Positions 16,167 to 23,346 of a DNA stretch of 64,000 nt are shown here, piece by piece. This DNA comes from Streptomyces griseus subsp. griseus (GTDB taxonomy: Bacteria > Actinomycetota > Actinomycetes > Streptomycetales > Streptomycetaceae): NCBI RefSeq assembly GCF_003610995.1, contig NZ_CP032543.1:7068001-7132000 (forward strand), written 5' to 3'. Positions within the stretch are counted from its first letter, which is position 1; each line of letters opens with the position of its first letter. The notes beneath the pieces are model-generated. The model was not told the origin of the DNA. It searched no databases and saw nothing but the letters and a program-made list of their open reading frames with translations. The position numbers and the translations under genes are program-made.

Positions 16167-16301
16167 ATGGAGCACAACAAGGTGTTCAGCCCGATCGCGG
16201 ACCAGGGCCAGCTCGCCCACCTCTCCGCCACCCACTCGAACGCCCTCGTCGAGAACCCCTTCGACGACGCCGTCGAGGCCGACACCGCGGACGAGAAGTA
16301 A
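16167..16301 (+). CDS. Candidate RiPP precursor peptide (TOMM type), 44 residues
   Basis: A 44-residue peptide starting MEHNKVFSPIADQG, with central LAHLSATHSNALVENPF and an acidic end DDAVEADTADEK. GGAGG at 16153-16157 is ideally placed for the ATG at 16167. It is the first gene after the best Zur-like box and precedes leader-binding, YcaO and SagB-type genes, the standard order of TOMM pathways. It has no cysteine, so azoles could form only from Ser8, Ser20, Thr22, Ser24 or Thr40. Three histidines (3, 18, 23), two of them inside the Ser/Thr patch, could ligate metal. Which part is leader, core or follower cannot be decided. No known precursor family was recognised. Confidence 0.72.
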   Translation: MEHNKVFSPIADQGQLAHLSATHSNALVENPFDDAVEADTADEK

Positions 16302-16343
16302 GCGGAACCTGCCGCTGAGGCAGGCTCCCGTTCCTCGCGTGGC

Positions 16344-16375
16344 GGGCCCGTCCGGGCGAAACCCCGGACGGGCCC
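16344..16375 (+). terminator. Perfect hairpin between precursor and modification genes
   Basis: A perfect 13-bp stem (GGGCCCGTCCGGG / CCCGGACGGGCCC) with a 6-base loop lies 42 bases after the precursor stop and 53 bases before the next start. In RiPP operons such hairpins commonly act as partial terminators or processing sites that keep precursor mRNA in excess over enzyme mRNA. Confidence 0.75.
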
Positions 16376-16428
16376 GTCCCGTTCGCACCGCACGCTCATT
16401 CCCGTACGACGCCCATCGGAGGCTCCCC

Positions 16429-17289
16429 GTGAACCGCAGTCGACTCGCCCCCGGCGCCGGGATCGTCACCGTCCCCGGTGGCCGGCCCGTGCTCCGCACC
16501 TCCGACGGGGAGTTCCTCCGCATCGACACCGGACGCGTCGGCACCGAAGAGCTGGTCGGCCGACTGGCACCGGGAGAGGGGGCGCCTGTGGAGTCAGCCG
16601 AACTCGACGACCTGGTAACGGCGTTCGAGGAGGCCGGGCACGCGGTGACCGAACCCCGCCGCCCTCCGCTCACCGGCCGGACCGTCCATCTCCTGGGTGA
16701 CCCCGTACTCACCGGGCCGCTGTCCCGCTTCGCCGCGGCGGAAGGGGCCGAGGTCCGTCCCGCCACCGCCGACGGCGTGGCCGCACTCGCGGGGGAGCGG
16801 GACACCGCCGTGGTCTGGTGTCTCGACTCACCCGTACCGGAAGGGCTGTGGGACGCGGCCGACCGGCTGCCCGCCGGGCACACCGCCTGGCTCCGCTGCC
16901 ATCGCGAAGGCGCCCACGCCTGGATCGAACCCCTCGCCTCGGCCCCCGGCGATGTCACCGCCGCCCATGTCCGCCTGCGCAGACTCGCGGCGACCGCCGC
17001 CCACCGCGAACTCGCCGCCTACTGGGCCGGCCACCGCACCCCCGACACCGGACCCCATCCCACCCAGGCGTCCGCCGCCCTGATCGCCGCACTGCTCACC
17101 GCCGACCTGATCGCCTGGGCGAACGGCGAACCGCCCCGAGGGGCCACCCTCCCCGCCCGCCGCCGACTGCGCCGGGTCGATCTGCGCGATCTGACGGTGA
17201 CCGAGCACCCCGCGCTCCCGGTCCCGGAGGTCGCCCCGCTGCCGGCCGCCACGGCACGAAGGTCACCTGCCGCGCGGGTGAACGCGTGA
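16429..17289 (+). CDS. TOMM leader-binding / ocin-ThiF-like partner protein
   Basis: A 286-residue protein. Residues 1-75 (RLAPGAGIVTVPGGRPVLRT, DGEFLRIDTG, ELDDLVTAFEEAGH) resemble the small winged-helix RiPP recognition element that binds leader peptides. The rest resembles the shortened ThiF/E1-like domain of ocin-ThiF-like cyclodehydratase partners, with VVWCLDSPVP and a HxxxAYWAGH segment, and without a visible ATP-binding loop or zinc cysteines. In TOMM pathways such a protein presents the precursor to the YcaO enzyme. GTG at 16429 follows CGGAGG at 16417-16422. It ends in a GTGA overlap with the hydrolase gene. Confidence 0.75.
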   Translation: MNRSRLAPGAGIVTVPGGRPVLRTSDGEFLRIDTGRVGTEELVGRLAPGEGAPVESAELDDLVTAFEEAGHAVTEPRRPPLTGRTVHLLGDPVLTGPLSRFAAAEGAEVRPATADGVAALAGERDTAVVWCLDSPVPEGLWDAADRLPAGHTAWLRCHREGAHAWIEPLASAPGDVTAAHVRLRRLAATAAHRELAAYWAGHRTPDTGPHPTQASAALIAALLTADLIAWANGEPPRGATLPARRRLRRVDLRDLTVTEHPALPVPEVAPLPAATARRSPAARVNA

Positions 17290-18875
17290 ACGCCGTGGGC
17301 GGCGGCGTGGGCACGGCCCACCGCGAGGACGGCCGCCCGAACACCTCAACCGTGTACATCCCCGCCCCCGACGGCACCCCTCTCGCCACCGATCTCCACC
17401 TCCCGGACACGCCGGGTCCCCACCCCGCCGTCGTGATCCGCACCCCCTACGGCCGCGCCGCCCACCGTGCCGAGCTGCGCGGCTGGGCGGCCCACGGGTT
17501 CGCGGCCCTCGCCCAGGACGTACGCGGCCGGCACGGCTCGCCGGGACCGTGGCACCCCTACCGGGAGCACGAGGAGGGCGACGGTGCCGCGACCATGGCC
17601 TGGGTACGCGAGCAGGCGTGGAGCGGCGGCGGCCCGGTCGTCGCCGCAGGCGCCTCCTACGCCGCCCACTGCGCCCTCGCCGCCGCGCTCGGCCCGCCCG
17701 GCGACGGCCGGCCGGACGCCGTCATCGCCGCCGTCCCCGCCCTCGGCCTCGCCGAGACCGCCCGCGAACCCGGGGGGCCCGAACGGCTCTGGGCCCGCGC
17801 CGGCTGGTGGGCCGCGCACGGCGACCGCCCCGACTCGGCCCCCGGCGCGCTGACCCGCGCCCTGGCCGAGGACCCCCGCCTGCTGGAGCACCTCCCGCTC
17901 ACCCGGCTGCCCGACCGCCTGGGCCGCGCCCTGCCCTCCTGGCCCGAGCTCTGGGGCGCCTGCCCCCGTGGCCGGACCGTGCTGCGGGGCTCCGCCTCCC
18001 CGCTCCCGCTTCTCGCCGTGGGCGGCACCCGCGATCCCTTCGCCGAGGACACCATGGCGCTGTGGTCCGGCTGGGGCGGCCCCGCCCGCCTGCTGCTCGG
18101 GCCCTGGGGCCACCGCCTCACCGCCGACCGGACCGAGATCGCAGCCGACCGTGTCAACCTCGGTGCGCTGTACGTACGGTGGGCCCGCGCCGCACTCGCC
18201 GGACGGCTGGAACCCGAGCGGCGCGGGGTCATCACCCTCGGTGGCAGCGGCCGTTGGCACGGCGTACGGGGAGGTGACGCGCAGGGACCGACGGACTCCT
18301 CGACGCGCACCACCACCTGGCCCTTCGACGCTCCATCCGGCCTACGTCTTCTGCACGGTGCCGAGTTCACCGCCGACCCGGCCCGCCCGGTCCGCTCCGA
18401 CGACCTGTCCGTACCCGCCGACGCCACCCCCGCCGATCGCTGCCTCCTCCTCTCCCCGCCCCTGCCCCGCCCCCTCGACCTCCTCGGGCCCGCCACCGCC
18501 CGGCTCCACGCCACCGCCGACACTCCCGCCGCCGACTGGGCCGTACGCGTCACCGCCCTCGACCCGGCCGGCCGTGCGGAGCCGCTCGCGTTCGGGATCG
18601 TCCGGCGCACCGACCCGCCCGGGGAGACCGTGGAGATCACCGTGCCCCTCGGCACCCTGGGCCGCCGGCTGCCCGCCGGGACGAGGCTCCGCACGGAGAT
18701 CGCCGGACACCACTTCCCGGCCCACGCCCGCAACCCGCACACCGGCGAGAACCCGGTGACCGCCACCCGCCTCGCCCCGTCCCGCAGAGCCGTCACGGCC
18801 CGGGGCAGCGCCCTGCACCTGACCGTCGTCGCCCGGCGTCGTTACGTCGAGCCCGTACCGGAGATATGCCGTTGA
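17286..18875 (+). CDS. CocE/NonD-family alpha/beta hydrolase in the RiPP operon
   Basis: A 529-residue hydrolase of the X-Pro dipeptidyl-peptidase/CocE group. The N-terminal alpha/beta domain has PAVVIRTPYGR, the oxyanion-region AQDVRGRHGS and the nucleophile Ser in AAGASYAAH. Asp in GGTRDPFAED and His in GPWGHRLT complete a triad. The C-terminal jelly-roll domain ends with the ARNPHTGENPV region. Members cleave esters, amides or peptide bonds after proline. In this operon it may trim the modified peptide or release the product; that is inference. The gene starts on a GTG overlapping the previous stop and ends 10 bases inside the YcaO gene. Confidence 0.85.
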   Translation: MNAVGGGVGTAHREDGRPNTSTVYIPAPDGTPLATDLHLPDTPGPHPAVVIRTPYGRAAHRAELRGWAAHGFAALAQDVRGRHGSPGPWHPYREHEEGDGAATMAWVREQAWSGGGPVVAAGASYAAHCALAAALGPPGDGRPDAVIAAVPALGLAETAREPGGPERLWARAGWWAAHGDRPDSAPGALTRALAEDPRLLEHLPLTRLPDRLGRALPSWPELWGACPRGRTVLRGSASPLPLLAVGGTRDPFAEDTMALWSGWGGPARLLLGPWGHRLTADRTEIAADRVNLGALYVRWARAALAGRLEPERRGVITLGGSGRWHGVRGGDAQGPTDSSTRTTTWPFDAPSGLRLLHGAEFTADPARPVRSDDLSVPADATPADRCLLLSPPLPRPLDLLGPATARLHATADTPAADWAVRVTALDPAGRAEPLAFGIVRRTDPPGETVEITVPLGTLGRRLPAGTRLRTEIAGHHFPAHARNPHTGENPVTATRLAPSRRAVTARGSALHLTVVARRRYVEPVPEICR

Positions 18876-20239
18876 CCAGCACCCTGCCCATCGAAGCCCT
18901 GGTCGACCCCGTCTGCGGGGTGATCCGGGGTGTGGAGCCCGTCCAACACCCGGAAGGCGCGCCGCCCCGCTACACCGCGATGACCGCCGAGGTCGCCGAC
19001 GCCCGCCGCCTCGGCGCCTGGCCCGCCGACCGGGTCTCGCTCGGCACCACCTTCGGGGACCCCGAGGGCGCCTGGATCGCCGCCGTCGCCGAGGCCGTGG
19101 AACGGTACTGCGGCAACCGCGTCCCGCCGCCCGGTCACCCCGACGCACCGCGCAGGGCCACGGCCGCCGAGCTGGAGGCGGAGGGACTGCGGCTGTACGG
19201 ACCCGGGGCGGTGCCCTCGTACGCCTCATGGCAGCACGAGCGCCCAGGATTCCCGTACGCCCAACTCACCCCCGACACACCGGCACTGTGGACACGGGCC
19301 ACCGAGAACGGCCGACCCTGCTGGGCCCCCGTAGCGCTCACCCACCTCAACTGGCGCCAGGGCGAGCTGCGTTCACTGCCTCGAACCCACCACCTCAACT
19401 ACGCGGGCATAGCCACCGGCCAAGGCCTCGACGACGCCGTTGAGCGAGGGCTGCTCGAAGTCGTGGAGCGCGACGCCCTGGAGCTGTGGTGGCACCTGGA
19501 CGGGCCCACCCGGGGCATCGACCCGGCGAGCGTGCCGGGCCTCACCGAGGACATGGCGGGCGCCGAACTGGACGTCCACATCGTGGAGATGCCCTCCGAG
19601 TTCGCCCCTTGCATGGCCGCCCTGGTCCACGACCCCCGGCGCGGGATCCACGCCGCCGGCTTCGCCTGCCGGTACGACCCGGCGGAGGCGGCCCGCAAAG
19701 CGGTGCTGGAGGCGGTGCACACCTGGGTGTTCACGCAAGGGGCGGTGGACGCCGACGGCTGGGTCCACCGTTCGGTGGAGGCCGGTCTCTTCGCCCGGGG
19801 CCTCTACCTGGACCACCGGTCCGACCGGCGCTATCTCGACGACTGCGGACCGCAGTTCGCCGCCGTACGGGACCTCGGCGCCCATGTCCAGGTCTGGCTG
19901 GACGACCGGATGGCCCCGCTGGCCCGCCGCTTCACCGAACCCGTCTGGGGCACCGTCCCCGTCACCGAGGTCGCTCCCGGCAGCCGCTCCGGCCTGGACG
20001 CGGCCCTCCGCGCCGGCGGCCACCGCGTGATCACCGTGGACCTCACGACCGAGGACATCGCCGAGACCGCACTGCGCGTCGCCCGTGTCCTGGTCTCCGG
20101 TCTGGTCCCCAACGCTCCCGCGGCCTTCGGCTACTTCGGCTGCGCGCGCCTCGCCGAGGCCGCGCTCGCCCGGGGCTGGCGGACCGACGTCCCCACTGGC
20201 CCGGCGGACTTCACCCTCGCACCGCCACCCCACATGTGA
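18866..20239 (+). CDS. YcaO-domain cyclodehydratase (TOMM)
   Basis: A 457-residue YcaO protein. Family features are SLGTTFGDPEGAWIAAVAEA with EAVERYCGN, and the ATP-binding helix EVVERDALELWWHLDGP. YcaO enzymes use ATP to activate a backbone amide; in TOMM pathways they close Cys, Ser or Thr side chains into thiazoline or (methyl)oxazoline rings. Because the candidate precursor lacks Cys, oxazoline chemistry is the expected reaction, although other YcaO reactions (thioamide, amidine) are possible. It lacks its own leader-binding domain, which the upstream ThiF-like protein would supply. The ATG at 18866 lies close to GGAG; a TTG at 18872 is an alternative. Confidence 0.85.
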   Translation: MPLTSTLPIEALVDPVCGVIRGVEPVQHPEGAPPRYTAMTAEVADARRLGAWPADRVSLGTTFGDPEGAWIAAVAEAVERYCGNRVPPPGHPDAPRRATAAELEAEGLRLYGPGAVPSYASWQHERPGFPYAQLTPDTPALWTRATENGRPCWAPVALTHLNWRQGELRSLPRTHHLNYAGIATGQGLDDAVERGLLEVVERDALELWWHLDGPTRGIDPASVPGLTEDMAGAELDVHIVEMPSEFAPCMAALVHDPRRGIHAAGFACRYDPAEAARKAVLEAVHTWVFTQGAVDADGWVHRSVEAGLFARGLYLDHRSDRRYLDDCGPQFAAVRDLGAHVQVWLDDRMAPLARRFTEPVWGTVPVTEVAPGSRSGLDAALRAGGHRVITVDLTTEDIAETALRVARVLVSGLVPNAPAAFGYFGCARLAEAALARGWRTDVPTGPADFTLAPPPHM

Positions 20240-20253
20240 TGGAGCGCGTTCCC

Positions 20254-21612
20254 ATGACCCAGGCTCCTCCCGGCCTCCTGCGCCGAGCCCTGGCCGACGC
20301 CAGGTCACTCCGTGTGCCGCCCACCGTGCCGTACCTGCCGGAGCGTGTGTTCCCGTGGGGCGGCCCGGCGCTCTCTTTGGCGGGGGCCGGTGGAGGGGTG
20401 GACCTGGATCGATTCCTGCGGCTGTCGCTCGCCGCCCCCGACGGGTCGACGACGGGTCGGCTGCGGCCCGTCGCCTCGGCGGGCGCGCTCCATCCCGTAC
20501 GGGCGCACCTGCTCGTCGGCCCCGGCTGCACGCTGCCGCCCGGGCGGTATGCCTACGACCCGCGCACCCACCGCGCCCATCCGCGCGGCCCGGCCCCCGC
20601 CGACGCACCCCCGGGGGCGGTCGTCGTCCTCACCGTCACGGCGGCCCGTACCGTCGCGCACTACGGGCACCGCGCCTGGCCGCTGCTCCTGCTGGACGCG
20701 GGCCACGCCGCAGCCGCCCTGGCGCTCGCCGCCGCACCGCACGGCGCACGGGTCTGCCTCGACGCGGACGGCGCCCAGCTCTCCGCGGCGGCGGGGCTGC
20801 CCGGACCGGCTGAGTGGAGCGAGCGGTGGCCCGGAACGGAGCCCGAACTCCCGATCCTGGCCATGTGGTTGTCCACAGCTCACCAGCCGGTCCCCGCAAC
20901 TGGCCCGTCGGCCGCCTGGGCTGCCCTGCCCCACGCCACCGCCCCGACGCCGCAACCCGATGCCGCGTCCGCGCCATCTGCTGAACTCGCGCACACCCGG
21001 CAAGTGCTGGAACACCTGACAGCGGCCCCCACCCACCCCGCTCCCACCTGGCACCCCGCCCGACGCCGACCCGCCCCGCTGACAAACGACACCCTCCGTA
21101 CGCGAAGGAGCGCGCCCACTTCCGACCTGGCGCACCCGCCCGCCCCGGACCCGCTCGCCCGGATCCTGACCACCGCCGAGGAGGCCCGGCCGGACGGACC
21201 CGCCTGGGCCGCGGCGATCGGCGGCGAGGCTCCGGCGCTCCTCACCACCGCCGGGGTCCTCGCCTTCGGTGACGCCCGCCCCACCCTCGCCCGCTGGGCG
21301 GCGGGCCAGCGGTGGATCGGCACGGCGGGCGCGGTGCTGGTTGCCCACGGCTGCCCCGCCGACGCCTCGCCCGCCCTGATCCGCGGCAGCCACCTCGCCG
21401 CCGGTTACGCCGCCGGGGTCGCCCAGGCCCACGCGACCGCGCTCGGCCTCCGCTCGCGCCCCATCGGCTCCTGGCAACAGGCCGACCTCGGTGCCGCGCT
21501 CGCCGACGCCCCCGGACACGACTGGATCGTCCACGGCCTGGCCCTCGCCGGGCCGGCCGATCCCGCACCATCCGCCCCACCGCCCCCGTCGGGCAAGGAA
21601 GAACGCCCATGA
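20254..21612 (+). CDS. SagB-type azoline dehydrogenase / nitroreductase-like protein
   Basis: A 452-residue protein with SagB/McbC features: the RPVASAGALHPVRAHLLV segment binding FMN, GRYAYDPRTH, and ARTVAHYGHRAWPLLLLDAGHAAAALALAA, the core helix of this nitroreductase-like fold. A Pro/Ala/Thr-rich linker around residues 205-300 leads to a second, weaker nitroreductase-like half ending with LRSRPIGSWQQADLGAALAD. In TOMM pathways such enzymes oxidise azolines to azoles with FMN. ATG at 20254 follows GGAG; another ATG at 20239 overlaps the YcaO stop and would add five residues. The stop overlaps the first ABC transporter start. Confidence 0.8.
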   Translation: MTQAPPGLLRRALADARSLRVPPTVPYLPERVFPWGGPALSLAGAGGGVDLDRFLRLSLAAPDGSTTGRLRPVASAGALHPVRAHLLVGPGCTLPPGRYAYDPRTHRAHPRGPAPADAPPGAVVVLTVTAARTVAHYGHRAWPLLLLDAGHAAAALALAAAPHGARVCLDADGAQLSAAAGLPGPAEWSERWPGTEPELPILAMWLSTAHQPVPATGPSAAWAALPHATAPTPQPDAASAPSAELAHTRQVLEHLTAAPTHPAPTWHPARRRPAPLTNDTLRTRRSAPTSDLAHPPAPDPLARILTTAEEARPDGPAWAAAIGGEAPALLTTAGVLAFGDARPTLARWAAGQRWIGTAGAVLVAHGCPADASPALIRGSHLAAGYAAGVAQAHATALGLRSRPIGSWQQADLGAALADAPGHDWIVHGLALAGPADPAPSAPPPPSGKEERP

Positions 21613-23346
21613 TGCTCCACCCCGAACTCCTGCGCGCCGCCCGGTCTGCCCGCCGTCCCCTCGGCCGGGCCACCGCGCTCCTCGCCGCCGTCACCCTCAC
21701 CCACCTCGCCCAGGCCGTACTGCTCGCCGTCGTCCTCTCGCGGATCGCCCAGGGAGACACGTCCGGCCTGGCGCCGCTCCTCCTCTCCGTGCTCGCCGTC
21801 GTCCTTGTCCGCGCCGTGCTGGGCCGCGCCCAGCGGCTGACCGCCGTCACGGCGGGAGCCGCCGTCCGGATCCGGCTCCGCGACACCCTGCTGGCCCGCC
21901 TCGGCGAACTCGGGCCCACCGCGATCACCGGCGCGCGGGCCGGAGCCGTACGCGCCACGCTCGTGGACGGCGTCGAAGGAGTGGACGCGTACGTCTCCCG
22001 CTACCTCCCGCAGGCGCTGATCACCGCCGCCGTCCCGCCGCTCCTGCTCGTCGCCGTAGCGCTCATAGAGCCGTACGCCGCCCTCGCCCTGGGGCTCGCC
22101 CTGCTGCTCGCGCTCTTGGGGCCGCGTGGATGGGACCGGCTGCTCGCCCGGCGGGGCAAGGACCACTGGGACTCCTACGAGGCCCTCGCCGCCGACTACC
22201 TGGAGGCGTTGCAGGGCATGGCCACCCTGCGCGCGGCCGGTGCCGTGGGCCGCGTACGGGAGAAGCTGGAGAAGCGGTCGGCGGCGCTCCACCGGGCGAC
22301 CGTCGCCAAACTGCGGGTCTCGCTCGCCGACACCGGCCTCACCGACCTCGCCGTGCAGGGCGGCACCGCGGCCGCCGTCCTGGTGGCGTGCTCCTCGGCG
22401 GCCACCGGACGCACCGCCGCCACCGGGACGTACCTCCTGCTCATGCTCGCCTCCGAGTGCTTCCGCCCCATCCGCGACCTCTCCCGCGAGTGGCACGCGG
22501 GCTACCTCGGGGTCTCGGCCGCCGACGGGATCGCCGCCCTGCGCACCGCCGACCCCGCCGTCGCGGACCGGGGAGGGCGCTCGCCCGCTGGGACACCGCG
22601 CCCCCATCCGCTTCGAGGACGTCCACTTCACCCACCCCGGGGCGGGCCGTCCCGCCCTCGACGGCATCACCTTCACCGCACCCGCCGGGCGCACGACGGC
22701 GATCGTCGGGCCCTCGGGTGCCGGAAAGTCCACCCTGCTGAGCCTGCTGCTGCGCCAGCGCGACCCCGACAGCGGGCGCGTCACGATCGGCGGGACCGAG
22801 ACCGCCGCGTACACCCTCGCCTCGCTGCGGCGGGGGATCGCCGTCGTCTCGCAGGAGACGTACCTCTTCCACGCCACGATCGCCGAGAACCTGCGCGTCG
22901 CCCGCCCCGCCGCCACCGACCAACAGCTGCGCGGCGCCGCCCGGGCGGCGGGCATCGACCAGGAGATCACCGCCTTCCCCCAGGGGTACGACACCCTCGT
23001 CGGCGAACGCGGCGCCACGCTCTCCGGCGGCCAGCGCCAACGCCTCGCCCTCGCCCGCGCCCTGCTGGCCGACACACCGGTCCTGATCCTGGACGAGGCC
23101 ACCAGCGCGGTGGACGAGCGCGGCGAGGCCCGGATCGTACGGGAGTTGCTCGCGGCGAGCCGGGGCCGGACCTGTCTCGTCGTCGCCCACCGACTCGACG
23201 CCGTACGCCACGCCGACCACATCGTCGTCCTCGACGGCGGCCGGGTCGAGGCGTCCGGCGACCACAGCGGACTGCTGGCGGACGGCGGCGTGTACGCCTC
23301 GCTCGTCGCCGCGGGCCGCACCGCCCAGGAGGAACACGCCGCATGA
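21609..23346 (+). CDS. Fused ABC transporter (membrane + ATPase), CydD-like, with apparent frameshift
   Basis: The first part (from the ATG at 21609, behind AAGGAAG) encodes a six-helix ABC membrane domain with RYLPQALITAAVPPLLLV and YLEALQGMATLRAAG, resembling CydD-type proteins. The ATPase half (APIRFEDVHF, Walker A GPSGAGKST, signature LSGGQRQRL, Walker B VLILDEATSAVDE) is in another frame. The shift falls near the five C at 22601-22605; reading four C would restore a normal join (GTPRPIRFEDV). It is either a sequence error or a broken gene. The partner is the next ABC protein. It could export the peptide or, like YbtPQ/IrtAB, import its metal complex. Confidence 0.8.

Noticed and set aside
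16014..16301. Longer version of the precursor starting at upstream ATGs, including one inside the Zur-like box
   Set aside because: Those starts lie in or before the operator and promoter and lack ribosome sites; the ATG at 16167 has a well-placed GGAGG.
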